Origin: Candidatus Sulfopaludibacter sp. SbA3
Lineage (GTDB): Bacteria > Acidobacteriota > Terriglobia > Bryobacterales > Bryobacteraceae
DNA: 50,487 nucleotides
Assembly: GCA_945893365.1 (NCBI GenBank)
Contig: CAMDED010000041.1
Span: 1 to 50,487, forward strand
Reading direction: 5' to 3'
Part shown: positions 8,905 to 17,650 of the stretch, piece after piece
Position numbering within the stretch: position 1 is the first letter of the stretch
Layout of the letters: every line of letters begins with the position of its first letter
Program-made: the position numbers and the translations under genes
Notes under the pieces: model-generated
Seen by the model: only the letters and a program-made list of their open reading frames with translations
Databases searched by the model: none
Told to the model about the DNA's origin: nothing

Positions 8905-10488
8905 TCACTCCACGCCGAATGCGTAGAGCGAGCTGCCCATGGTCATCGCGATGTACTGCTTGCCTCCGCTCAGGTAGCTCATCGGGTTCGAGCGCGCCGC
9001 GCCGCCGGCCTGGAAGCGCCAGAGCAGCTTACCGGTTTTTGCGCCGAGCGCGAAGAACTGCCCCTCGTTCGTCCCGCCGAAGACAAGCCCTCCCGCCGTT
9101 GAAAGCAAGCCCGCCCAGGGCGGCGAGAAAAGACGATACTCCCATGCCAACTGCCCGTTCACGGGATTGAAAGCGCGCACCGCACCCGATTCGTCTTCTC
9201 CTGGAACGCTGCGGAATCCGCCGCCGTCGAAACGCTCGCCTTCCTTGAATTCCGCTTCGCCGATAAAGTACACCGACCCCGCCTCACGAACGGAAACGTA
9301 CAGCAATCCAGTGCTCGGACTGTAACTTGGGCTGTACCAGTTGTTCGCTCCCGCGACGGCCGGCCACACCTTTGTTCCTTCCACCGTGGGGAACGTGCCG
9401 GGAAGACGAATCGGGCGGCCCTTGTCGTCAAGCCCTTTCGCCCAGGTTTGCTTGGCGTACGGCTTACCGAGAATGAACTCGCCCGTCGTGCGGTCAAGCA
9501 CGTAGTAGAAGGCATTTCTATTGGGGAAAACCACCAGCTTCCGTTTCCGCCCGCGGACCTCGCCTTCGACCAGCACCGGCACTTCCGTCGCGTCCCAATC
9601 GTGGACATCGTGCGGCGTGAACTGGAAATACCACTTGAGCGTTCCAGTGTCGGCGTCGAGAGCGAGGAGGCAATCGGAGTACAGGTTGTCGCCTTCGCGC
9701 ACGTCGCCGTTCCAATCCGGACCCGGATTCCCGGTGCCCCAATAGAGGAGGTTTGTATCGGGATCGTAGGCGCCGGTGACCCACGTCGCCGCGGAGCCGG
9801 ATTTCCAGCTATCCCCCTTCCACGTTTCGTTGCCCTTCTCGCCGGGGCCGGGTATGGTCCAAAAGCGCCATGCGCGCTTGCCCGTCTTCGCGTCGTAGGC
9901 GTCAAGGAGGCCGCGCACGCCGTATTCTCCGCCGGACACTCCGACCACGATCTTATCTTTCACGGCGAGCGGAGCTCCGGTAATCGAATATCCGCCTTTG
10001 TAATTCGCCACGGAGACATCCCACTGCACGACGCCCGTCTTCGCGCTGAGGGCCACCAGATGGGCATCCACCGTTCCAATGAATATGAGATCGCCGAGCA
10101 GCGCGACGCCGCGGTTTACCGCCCCGCAGCATACACGGATATCGTCGGGAATCACGCGCCGGTACTTCCAAAGCGGGCGGCCCGTGCGCGCGTCGAGCGC
10201 GGTGACGTGACTGGGCGGTTCGGAGATGTACATCACGCCGCCCGATACAAGCGGAGTCGTCTCGAAACGCTGCATCGAGTTCGTCTGATACGCCCAGGCG
10301 GGCTTGAGGCGCGGGGCGTTGCTCTCGTCGATCTGTTTGAGGGGGGAGTGACGGTGGGCGGAATAATTGCCGGAGTACGTGAGCCAGTCGCCCGATTCGG
10401 TTGCGCCCTTCAGGATGCTTTCGTGGGCGACCTGCGACGGCAGCGGCAGTGCGCCGATCGCAAGGGCGAGGAAGATGGATATTTTCAT
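8905..10488 (-). CDS. PQQ-dependent alcohol dehydrogenase (quinoprotein)
   Basis: This 527-residue periplasmic eight-bladed propeller enzyme has a signal peptide (residues 1-19). It oxidises an alcohol or aldehyde and passes electrons to cytochrome c. Family landmarks are visible: vicinal cysteines Cys120-Cys121 (IRVCCGAV), metal ligands Glu188 (SGGEYG) and Asn254 (WGTGNPGP), the catalytic base Asp297 in TPHDVHDWDATEV, and W-docking repeats such as LLALDADTGTLKW. Asp299, two residues after the base, matches the Asp-x-Asp pattern reported for lanthanide-using XoxF/ExaF enzymes, so a rare-earth cofactor is possible. It is shorter than MxaF/XoxF (about 600). The start overlaps the upstream cytochrome stop by 4 bp (ATGA), so the two are translationally coupled. 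PQQ synthesis genes are not in the window. Confidence 0.9.
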   Translation of the reverse strand: MKISIFLALAIGALPLPSQVAHESILKGATESGDWLTYSGNYSAHRHSPLKQIDESNAPRLKPAWAYQTNSMQRFETTPLVSGGVMYISEPPSHVTALDARTGRPLWKYRRVIPDDIRVCCGAVNRGVALLGDLIFIGTVDAHLVALSAKTGVVQWDVSVANYKGGYSITGAPLAVKDKIVVGVSGGEYGVRGLLDAYDAKTGKRAWRFWTIPGPGEKGNETWKGDSWKSGSAATWVTGAYDPDTNLLYWGTGNPGPDWNGDVREGDNLYSDCLLALDADTGTLKWYFQFTPHDVHDWDATEVPVLVEGEVRGRKRKLVVFPNRNAFYYVLDRTTGEFILGKPYAKQTWAKGLDDKGRPIRLPGTFPTVEGTKVWPAVAGANNWYSPSYSPSTGLLYVSVREAGSVYFIGEAEFKEGERFDGGGFRSVPGEDESGAVRAFNPVNGQLAWEYRLFSPPWAGLLSTAGGLVFGGTNEGQFFALGAKTGKLLWRFQAGGAARSNPMSYLSGGKQYIAMTMGSSLYAFGVE

Positions 10489-11249
10489 GGGTTGCTCCGC
10501 AGTCCGGAAAGATAGGCTACCACGTCGTCGATTTCGCGTCCGTCCAAGCGCTCGCGGTAGGAGGGCATCGGCGTCCGGCGCACAACTCTAAGCTCCGTCA
10601 GGTCCTGCTTCTCAAAGGTGTGCGGCTTGCCGGAGAAGTCGCGCGCCTGAATGGACCACGTGTCTTCATTGAGGCGGATACCGTTAAACTTCTTACCGTC
10701 TTTCGTGGCGAGTTCGACCATGCGATACTGATCGGGCATGTCGCTTGCGGGGTCGAGGAGTTTGCCGCGGAGATGGCCCGGGCCGCGGCGGCTGCCGATT
10801 TCGGTCAGCGGCGGCGCCATCTGGGAGCCCTCCATTCCAATCGAGTGACACTGCAGACAGCCGCCCTTTCCGCGGAGGAGTTCCTCGCCGCGAGCGGCAT
10901 CGCCGGTGACGGGCCCGCGCTCAACCTGTCCGAGCGTTCGCACGAAAGCCACCACCTGCCAGAGCTCGCGCTGTGTCAGGTATGTGCCGGGCATCTCCGT
11001 TTCAGTGAGGCCGTACCGGATGACGCGATAGAGCGTCCGGTCATCCGCCGCGCGGGGCAGTACGGGGACGCCAAGGTTCGCACCCTTGCCTCCGTCGCCG
11101 GTTGGGCCATGGCATCCCCCACAGCGCCCGGCGTAAAGGCGCTTGCCGGCCGAAACGTCGGCCGGACTCGTAAAAGGGTTCTTCTCGACCGCTGGCAAAT
11201 CAAGGGCTTGGGAAATCTGAAATAAAAGTATGGGAGCCCACCAGATCAT
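10485..11249 (-). CDS. Dihaem c-type cytochrome, partner of the PQQ dehydrogenase
   Basis: The 254-residue exported protein has two haem-binding motifs, CGGCH (residues 43-47) and CLQCH (131-135). Methionines such as those near EMPGTY and the C-terminal PMPSY could serve as distal ligands. The N-terminus MIWWAPILLFQISQA is a signal peptide. The C-terminal half resembles cytochrome domains of Acidobacteria/Planctomycetes (TKDGKKFNGIRLNEDTWSIQ). It is the first gene of a two-gene operon with the quinoprotein, consistent with its being the electron acceptor. GGAGGT precedes the ATG, and a TATACT hexamer (11282-11277) is a possible -10 element with no convincing -35. Confidence 0.9.
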   Translation of the reverse strand: MIWWAPILLFQISQALDLPAVEKNPFTSPADVSAGKRLYAGRCGGCHGPTGDGGKGANLGVPVLPRAADDRTLYRVIRYGLTETEMPGTYLTQRELWQVVAFVRTLGQVERGPVTGDAARGEELLRGKGGCLQCHSIGMEGSQMAPPLTEIGSRRGPGHLRGKLLDPASDMPDQYRMVELATKDGKKFNGIRLNEDTWSIQARDFSGKPHTFEKQDLTELRVVRRTPMPSYRERLDGREIDDVVAYLSGLRSNP

Positions 11250-11415
11250 TGGCGCACCTCCGGAAATCAGCGTCCTAGTATAACCCAGTTGTAGCCCTTC
11301 ACCGGCTGCGCCGCGGCGATCGCGATGCTCGACGCCGCGGAGATCGGCGCGTCCATCTCAGGATCTCCCAAGCCGAACCGTTGAGATCACCGCCCTGTTC
11401 CGCTCGAATCTCAAT

Positions 11416-12123
11416 TCAAGGCAGGCGCAGCTCCGCCCAATCCAGCATTTCGCGCTGTTTTTGGGCATTGCCGAGCGCGACTTCGAGATTCACGTAGCGC
11501 ACGCCGCGCAGCGCAGCCAAACGCGAGAGCGACCCGTCATCCTCTTTCGGGACGCGATTCTGAAGAACCGCGTTGTACGGCGCGGTCTTGAGAGTCTCGA
11601 AATCGGATTCCCCGGTGCAGAGGAAGAACTCGTGCGGGTGGCGCTCGTCGCGAAGCGAGACACGGTCGGCGATCGCAACTTCATCTCTCACCGAATACGC
11701 TTCGGAATTGTTGTGCAGCGCAATCAACAGCCCGTCTTTGGGAGGAAGCAGGGCGCGAACAGTCGCCTCCCGGACGCGGTCCAGCCGGTCGAGCGCCTCG
11801 GCGATCTTCCCGGGTGTCCACTGCGGATTTAGCTTACGCAGGTTGGCTTCGGCGCCCTCTCGCGAAAACAAACGGTTCGGGTCGATCACGCCATCCAGCA
11901 GCTTGATGTTTCGCGCCGTGCTCCTGACCAGGTTCGCCGTGCCTTCGTGACGCTTGATGTGATCGAGTAGCACGGCGCGGGCCGTCCGCTCGTTGCCGTG
12001 AATCCAGACGTATCGCCGCTTCGACCGCCCGTTTCTAATCGTCTGAAACGGAATCGCCGGCGGAGGCCCGAATCCGGGTAACCCGCTCAGACCGGCGGCC
12101 AGAAACTCACGGCGCGTGGTCAT
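11416..12123 (-). CDS. Tat-exported M14-like metallopeptidase/amidase-like protein
   Basis: The 235-residue protein begins MTTRREFLAAGLSGLPGFG, a clear twin-arginine signal. Zinc-site candidates follow M14 peptidase logic: H42-x-x-E45 in WIHGNERTA and His137 in LLIALHNNS, with DPNRLFSREG (81-90) resembling the Asn-Arg substrate-binding segment of that clan. This suggests a periplasmic peptide or murein amidase, but I know of no characterised close relative. Its ATG overlaps the lgt stop (ATGA), and an upstream-extended frame is antisense-like and rejected. Its place at the end of an ileS-lspA-lgt operon points to an envelope job. Confidence 0.6.
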   Translation of the reverse strand: MTTRREFLAAGLSGLPGFGPPPAIPFQTIRNGRSKRRYVWIHGNERTARAVLLDHIKRHEGTANLVRSTARNIKLLDGVIDPNRLFSREGAEANLRKLNPQWTPGKIAEALDRLDRVREATVRALLPPKDGLLIALHNNSEAYSVRDEVAIADRVSLRDERHPHEFFLCTGESDFETLKTAPYNAVLQNRVPKEDDGSLSRLAALRGVRYVNLEVALGNAQKQREMLDWAELRLP

Positions 12124-12908
12124 GCGGCCGGCGTTTCCACCTTCAGTGTACGCCTGCTCCGGAAGTGCCCCGCGACCGCGCAGGCGATCAGCGCGAGCGA
12201 AATCCACTGCGCCGTGTACAGTCCGCCCGGAGGCGCGCCCGGGTCGTGATAGCGGAAAAACTCCACTATGAAGCGTACGCCGCCGTACAAAAACACGTAC
12301 AGTCCGATGACCGCCCCAGGCTTGTGCGGACGCCCGAAAAACCTGTACAACACAACGAAGATCAAGGCCTCTGAGACCGCCTCGTAAAGCTGCGTGGGAT
12401 GCAGCGGGGTGTTGAGCGGCACGCCCGTGATCGCCTTCGGATTCGTAAACGCGACCGCCCAGGGACGTTGGCATTCGAGCCCCCAGCAGCAGCCGGCGGA
12501 GAAGCATCCCAGGCGTCCGATAGCGTGGCCGAACGCCAGTCCGGGGGCGAACGCATCAGCGGTTTGAAGTGGCGGGAGGCCCATCCTGCGCGTGTAAACC
12601 CAGGCAACCATCAGCGCTCCGATCAACCCGCCGTAGAAAATTCCGCCCGCTTGCAAAGTTGAGAACGACAGTAGCTCGCCCGGACGACCGGCGTAATAGC
12701 GGAAGTCGACGATGAGCATCAGAAGCTTCGCACCTGCGATTCCGGCAAGCGCGCAGTAGATCGCCAGATTGAGAACGGCGTCTTCAGCGAGGCCGGACCG
12801 TTTTGCGAGAACGCCCGTCACCGAGACCGCGCTCAGAAACGCGATCGCCACCAGCAGCCCGTAGGTGGGGAGGAAAAACTCGCCGATCCTAAAGACTTCG
12901 GGAAACAT
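12120..12908 (-). CDS. lgt: Prolipoprotein diacylglyceryl transferase
   Basis: This 262-residue polytopic inner-membrane enzyme transfers diacylglycerol from phosphatidylglycerol to the lipobox cysteine of prolipoproteins. Family motifs visible are the N-terminal FLPTYGLLVAIAF helix, the core GHAIGRLGCFSAGCCWG (Lgt signature region), and HPTQLYEA near residue 170. The start at 12908 is fixed by the TGATG overlap with the lspA stop; a slightly longer frame (from 12932) would overlap lspA for no benefit. It acts immediately before LspA in lipoprotein maturation, matching the gene order. Confidence 0.93.
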   Translation of the reverse strand: MFPEVFRIGEFFLPTYGLLVAIAFLSAVSVTGVLAKRSGLAEDAVLNLAIYCALAGIAGAKLLMLIVDFRYYAGRPGELLSFSTLQAGGIFYGGLIGALMVAWVYTRRMGLPPLQTADAFAPGLAFGHAIGRLGCFSAGCCWGLECQRPWAVAFTNPKAITGVPLNTPLHPTQLYEAVSEALIFVVLYRFFGRPHKPGAVIGLYVFLYGGVRFIVEFFRYHDPGAPPGGLYTAQWISLALIACAVAGHFRSRRTLKVETPAA

Positions 12909-13405
12909 CAGGTTGTCCGCGCCCGCAGCCAAGGGCGGACCAAGTCCAAAAGGAGAAGACCGCTTCCCACGACGATCGCGCTATCGGCGACGTTGAAGGC
13001 CGGCCAGTGCAGGCTGCCGATATGGAAGTCGAGGAAATCGGTGACGGATCCGTAGACGATACGGTCGAAAACGTTGCCCAGCGCGCCTCCGAAAATGAGC
13101 GAAAGTCCGAAGGCGGTTGCGCGGTCGAGTTTCGACGCGTGCCAGAGCATGGCGGCGACCACTCCCATCGCCACCAGTGCGAGGCCTATGAGGAATACCG
13201 CGCGCAACGGGGAGCTCGAGTCCGCAAACATGCTGAACGCCGCGCCGCGGTTCTCGGCGTGGATAATGTCAAAGAAGCCCGGGATCACCGGGACTGTGTC
13301 AAACGCCGAAAAGCGGGTCTGGATCTGCCGCTTCGTGAGGCGGTCGAGCGCGAAAATAATCGCGCTTATGGACGCGAGCGCGGTGCGCGAGGGCGGGCTA
13401 GACAT
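12908..13405 (-). CDS. lspA: Lipoprotein signal peptidase (signal peptidase II)
   Basis: The 165-residue, four-helix inner-membrane aspartyl protease cleaves prolipoproteins after Lgt has modified them. Catalytic aspartates are Asp123 (SVTDFLDF) and Asp141 (FNVADSAI); the ENRGAAFSMF and GGALGNVFDR motifs are standard. The start overlaps the end of ileS by 8 bp and the stop overlaps the lgt start by one base, so all three are translationally coupled. An ileS-lspA pairing is ancient and widespread. Confidence 0.95.
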   Translation of the reverse strand: MSSPPSRTALASISAIIFALDRLTKRQIQTRFSAFDTVPVIPGFFDIIHAENRGAAFSMFADSSSPLRAVFLIGLALVAMGVVAAMLWHASKLDRATAFGLSLIFGGALGNVFDRIVYGSVTDFLDFHIGSLHWPAFNVADSAIVVGSGLLLLDLVRPWLRARTT

Positions 13406-16229
13406 TCGCGGTCATCTCGACAACGGCTTCGGCGCACGGCGCGCAAATCGTGGGGAAATCGGCGTTCGAGCCCGTATCCAGGGTGTATTTCCAGCAGCGC
13501 TCGCACTTGACGCCCGCCGCGGGTTCGACGACGATCTCGACCGCGTCGCCTTGACGCGCACTCCTGGAAAGATGCACTTGCGAAACGATAAACAAGCCGG
13601 GCAAGTCCGCCGCGTATTCCGAAAGCAAGGGATATATCGCGTTGCCCGCGCCGATGCGCACCGCCGCTTCAAGAGGAGCGCCGATCGCCTTCTCCTGACG
13701 CGCGGCTTCGAGCTTCTTCAGCACTTCCTGACGCACCGGCATCAGACGGTCCCAATTCGCGAGCCGGGACCTCTGTTCTTCCGAAAGGCCGCTCACCAGC
13801 TCCTCCGGCATTGGAAACTCCGCCGTGTGAACGCTGCCCGGCAGCCCCAGACTAAGCCAAACCTCTTCCGTGGTGAAGGAAAGCAGGGGGGCAAGCAGCC
13901 GCGTCATCGCGAACGTCAAGCGGTAGAGGGCCGTCTGCGCGCTGCGGCGAGCCTGCGACCGGGTGGCCGACGTGTAGAGACGATCCTTCAGAACGTCGAA
14001 GTAAACCGAGCTCAGGTCCACCGTGGCGAAATCGTAAACGGCGTGATAGACCTTGTGAAGCGCGAATTCGTCATACCACGCCCGGCATTTCGAGACCAGA
14101 TCCGCGGCGCGCAGCAGGATCCAGCGATCGATTTCGAGCAGCTCCGCGGCGGGCACCGCATCGGTCTCGGGGTTGAAGCCGGAGAGGTTGCCGAGCGTAT
14201 ACCGAAAGCTGTTGCGCAGCTTGCGGTAGGCTTCCGAGAGGCGCGTCAGAATCGTATCCGACATGCGCACGTCTTCGTTGAACTCGACCGACGCCACCCA
14301 CAGGCGCAGCACATCGGCGCCGTATTGCTTGATGATCGTCTCCGGGTCCACAACGTTGCCCAGCGACTTCGACATCGCGCGCCCCTCGCCATCGAGCGCC
14401 CAGCCGTTGGTGACGCAGCCGCGATAAGGCGCGGCGCCCCGGAGTCCGACGCCCACCAGCAGAGAGCTGTGGAACCACCCGCGATATTGGTCGCCGCCTT
14501 CGAGGTAAAGATCGGCGGGCCAGTCAAGACCGCCCTCGCCATTCAGCACTGCGAGATGGCTAGATCCGGAATCGAACCAGACGTCGAGGATGTCGCGTTC
14601 CTTCGTAAACGACGCGCAGCCGCATTTTGCGCAGGCCGTGCCGGCGGGGATGAGCCCGCTCGCCTCGCGTTCATACCAGACGTCGGCCGAATGCTCGGCG
14701 AACAGCTTCACGATCGGGTCGAGGATCGCCCGGTCCGTGAGCGGCTCCCGGCAGCTTTCGCAGTAGAATACGATGATCGGCACGCCCCAGATGCGTTGCC
14801 GCGAGATGCACCAATCCGGCCGCGTGGCGATCATGTTCGAGATCCGCTCTTCGCCCCAGGAAGGCATCCACTTGACGTTCTTGATGGCTTCGAGCGCCCG
14901 GGCGCGCAGATCGTTCCGGTCCATGCCGATGAACCATTGCTCGGTGGCGCGGAAGATAGTGGGTTTATGGCAACGCCAGCAGTGGGGATAACTGTGCTCG
15001 ATCTTCTTGAGGCCGAGCAGCCCGCCGTGGGCGCGCAGGATCTCGATCACGAGCGGATTCGCTTCCCACACGGTCTTGCCGATCAGTTCTTCGGGCAGCT
15101 CGCCCCCGGCGCCTTCCGCGCGGTAAAAGCGGCCCGCGGCGTCGACGGGGCAGTACGCCGCGATACCGTATCGACGGGCCGCCACGTAATCGTCGTGCCC
15201 GTGCCCGGGGGCCGTGTGGACCGCGCCCGTGCCTTGTTCGAGAGTCACATGATCGCCGAGAATCCCAAGCGAATCGCGGTCGATAAAGGGATGCCGGAAC
15301 ACTGCGCCTTCGATCCGCGCGCCTTCGAAACGGGCTAGGACTTCGGTTCCCGCCCAGCCGCAGGATTCGGCGGTCGCTTGCAGCAGATCGGACGCGATGA
15401 TGTAGACATCGCGGTCGCGATCGCCCTCGACGGTCGCGGCCGAATACTCGAACTTCGGATGATAGGCGATCGCCAGGTTCGCCGGAATCGTCCAGGGCGT
15501 GGTGGTCCAGATGAGGCCGTAGACCTTCCGTCCGGCAAGGGCGGGGTTGATAGCTTCGGGCGGTGACGTGAGTTTGAAACGCACCCAAATCGAGGAGCTC
15601 GTATGGTTCTCGTACTCCACCTCGGCTTCGGCCAGCGCCGTCCGGCAGCTGATGCACCAGTTGACAGGTTTCAACCCCTTATAAACGTAACCCTGGTCGA
15701 GAAAATCGACGAAAGCGCCGGCGATCGCCGACTGGTAGCGCGCGCTCATCGTCAGATAGGGCTGATCCCACAATGCGAAAACGCCCAGGCGCTTGAACTC
15801 GCCGCGCTGGATCTCGACGTACTTCGCGGCGTACTTGCGGCACTCGGCGCGGATCTCCGACGCGGACATTTTCGCTTTCTTCGACCCGAGCTCCTGGTCG
15901 ACTTTGATTTCGATGGGAAGACCGTGACAGTCCCATCCCGGAACGTAAGGCGAATCGAAACCGGCCATGGTTTTCGACTTCGCGATGAAATCCTTCAGGA
16001 TCTTGTTGAACGCGTGGCCCAGGTGGATTTTGCCGTTTGCGTAGGGCGGGCCGTCGTGGAGAACGTACTTCTTGCGTCCGGCTCGCGACTTGCGAATCTG
16101 CCCGTAAAGGTCCTCCGCCTCCCAGCGGGCGAGCGTTTTCGGCTCGGTCTGCGGAAGGTTGGCCTTCATGGGGAAGGCCGTGCGCGGCAGGTTCACGGTC
16201 TGCTTCAGGTCGATACTCTTGGGATCCAT
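13398..16229 (-). CDS. ileS: Isoleucyl-tRNA synthetase
   Basis: This 943-residue class I synthetase is the usual bacterial length. The ATP-binding HLGH motif lies at residues 69-72 (PPYANGKIHLGHAF), the KMSKS variant AMSKSLGN near residue 615, and the C-terminal zinc knuckle CERCWKY ... CAPCAEA at the end. The editing (CP1) domain is present, including TTTPWTIPANLAI. It is the first gene of the ileS-lspA-lgt operon. No T-box leader is evident in the upstream 340 bp, which I inspected only by eye. Confidence 0.97.
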   Translation of the reverse strand: MDPKSIDLKQTVNLPRTAFPMKANLPQTEPKTLARWEAEDLYGQIRKSRAGRKKYVLHDGPPYANGKIHLGHAFNKILKDFIAKSKTMAGFDSPYVPGWDCHGLPIEIKVDQELGSKKAKMSASEIRAECRKYAAKYVEIQRGEFKRLGVFALWDQPYLTMSARYQSAIAGAFVDFLDQGYVYKGLKPVNWCISCRTALAEAEVEYENHTSSSIWVRFKLTSPPEAINPALAGRKVYGLIWTTTPWTIPANLAIAYHPKFEYSAATVEGDRDRDVYIIASDLLQATAESCGWAGTEVLARFEGARIEGAVFRHPFIDRDSLGILGDHVTLEQGTGAVHTAPGHGHDDYVAARRYGIAAYCPVDAAGRFYRAEGAGGELPEELIGKTVWEANPLVIEILRAHGGLLGLKKIEHSYPHCWRCHKPTIFRATEQWFIGMDRNDLRARALEAIKNVKWMPSWGEERISNMIATRPDWCISRQRIWGVPIIVFYCESCREPLTDRAILDPIVKLFAEHSADVWYEREASGLIPAGTACAKCGCASFTKERDILDVWFDSGSSHLAVLNGEGGLDWPADLYLEGGDQYRGWFHSSLLVGVGLRGAAPYRGCVTNGWALDGEGRAMSKSLGNVVDPETIIKQYGADVLRLWVASVEFNEDVRMSDTILTRLSEAYRKLRNSFRYTLGNLSGFNPETDAVPAAELLEIDRWILLRAADLVSKCRAWYDEFALHKVYHAVYDFATVDLSSVYFDVLKDRLYTSATRSQARRSAQTALYRLTFAMTRLLAPLLSFTTEEVWLSLGLPGSVHTAEFPMPEELVSGLSEEQRSRLANWDRLMPVRQEVLKKLEAARQEKAIGAPLEAAVRIGAGNAIYPLLSEYAADLPGLFIVSQVHLSRSARQGDAVEIVVEPAAGVKCERCWKYTLDTGSNADFPTICAPCAEAVVEMTANV

Positions 16230-16573
16230 GCGGATAATTCAATTCTAGACGCAACGAGCCGGGATTTGCCGAATTGCTCGCCGGACGGGTCTTTCCGAGA
16301 AGACACCGGCGGCAGCGTACCTCGCCCTGAATGAGAGGATTGGTTACGGTGGCGACGACTTCGCCTTCCGTTCGGCAGCGCACCGTCCAACTCAGCCCGG
16401 CCGCGCCAGGCCCAAGTCCGGAAAGCGGAAGCGCTATTGCTTGGATATTTCCGGACATTGACGGCAGGAGCAAAGTGAACCCAAAACCGAATGGCAGAGC
16501 ATTCGGGTTGGGTCGCCAGTGAAACCTTCCCGTCCTGCAACCAAATGCCATTCGATTCGCAAGGACGGGATGG
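16230..16573. other. Intergenic region without a confident gene
   Basis: The stretch lies between the unknown gene ending at 16574 and the ileS start, both on the minus strand. A minus-strand frame here reads PFGFGFTLLLPSMSGNIQA with a beta-rich look, but it has no ribosome-binding site and runs on into ileS out of frame, so I do not call it. The ileS promoter must lie here, but I see no consensus elements. Confidence 0.4.
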
Positions 16574-17638
16574 CTATCGTACAGCGCCGAGCACCTGTTC
16601 GCGAGTCAGCGGGGGCTGGCGCAGCGCGGCTTCCAGCGGCATGGCGCGGGCTTTCATAATGCTGTCGAGCGTGCGGCCGGCCTTCCGCACGGCGCCGCGG
16701 CCCTGGCCGGTGGCCTCGGCGATTTCCGCGCGGATTGCTTCGACCACACGGAGGCGGTCCTGCGGGGCGAGGTCTGGGGATTGCCAGACGGCGGTGAGGG
16801 CGGCCGTGGTGGCGTCCTCCGCGTCCTTGGTCTTGCCTTTGAGCGCGGACTCGATGGCCAGGTTTATCGCCTCTTCTATAATGGGGAAGCGCCAATCGTC
16901 GCGTTCGGAGCGTCCTTCTATGCGGAAAAGCATGTAGTTGAAACCCTCGAGCGGCTTCGCGGAGCTGCCCTTAAGCAACTGGCTGTTTTTCACGGAGAGG
17001 GATTCTTCGGCTACTTCCGCCGCACTCGCGGCGATCACAGCGATGTAGCCGGGCTTGAGTTCGGAGCCACCGCCTCCCTTGGCCACAAACTCGCGATGGA
17101 ACGCGAGACGGACTTCGCCATCATTGGCGCCGACTAGTCTGTCCATGCCGCTGGATACTTTCTGGGCAATGTCGAGAGCTTGGGAAAGAGGCGCGGCCAC
17201 CAGGCTGGAGAAAGACTGCAAAATTCCGATAGACGCGCTGATGTGGTTCTTGCCCTTGAGCGCGATCAGCCCCGATTCGATGGCTATTTTTCCGCCGGCG
17301 AACGGCAACAGGTCCGTGACGGCGTAGTCGAGCTTGACGCCGCGCGAATGCTCCTGGTCCGGCCCCGTGACGTGGCTGACCTTGACGGTGCGGCTGGCGA
17401 ACTTCAACTCCACGCTGGTGTGGACGGCGGGATACCATTCGGTGAACCACTCGCGCTCTTTGGCGAGAAACATCTGGCTCATCCAGATGCGGAAGTAGTC
17501 GCGATGCGGCGTGATGGTGTCGATCGAGTCTGCAAGGTCGGTGCGCTCCTTGGGTATGTAGGCGCAAACGAATCCCTGCGCGTTTTTAGCGGCCCAGCTC
17601 TTTACGGTGGCCCAGAGTTTTTCGACGTAGTCTTCCAT
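16574..17638 (-). CDS. Unknown protein of the CHAT/STAND operon (354 aa)
   Basis: I do not recognise this family. The protein has no signal peptide or clear membrane helix. The first 110 residues look alpha/beta and are rich in aromatics (RDYFRIWMSQMFLAKEREWF, TEWYPAVHTSVELKF). The middle holds a Gly/hydrophobic strand-rich part (LLPFAGGKIAIESGLIALKG), and the last 100 residues are helical and charged (RLRVVEAIRAEIAEATGQGR). The ATG has AGGAGA just upstream and stands 12 bp after the giant NTPase gene, so it is the last gene of the operon. Its fixed place beside two protease-like proteins and an NTPase suggests an effector, substrate or adaptor; that is inference only. Confidence 0.7.
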   Translation of the reverse strand: MEDYVEKLWATVKSWAAKNAQGFVCAYIPKERTDLADSIDTITPHRDYFRIWMSQMFLAKEREWFTEWYPAVHTSVELKFASRTVKVSHVTGPDQEHSRGVKLDYAVTDLLPFAGGKIAIESGLIALKGKNHISASIGILQSFSSLVAAPLSQALDIAQKVSSGMDRLVGANDGEVRLAFHREFVAKGGGGSELKPGYIAVIAASAAEVAEESLSVKNSQLLKGSSAKPLEGFNYMLFRIEGRSERDDWRFPIIEEAINLAIESALKGKTKDAEDATTAALTAVWQSPDLAPQDRLRVVEAIRAEIAEATGQGRGAVRKAGRTLDSIMKARAMPLEAALRQPPLTREQVLGAVR

Positions 17639-17650
17639 AAGTTCTCCTTT

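Noticed and set aside
13074-15338. Very long plus-strand reading frame opposite ileS
   Set aside because: It is entirely antisense to the conserved ileS gene and Arg/His/Ala-rich as expected of a high-GC shadow frame.
16205-16551. Minus-strand frames between ileS and the unknown gene
   Set aside because: One has a beta-rich look but no ribosome-binding site, and it continues into ileS out of frame.
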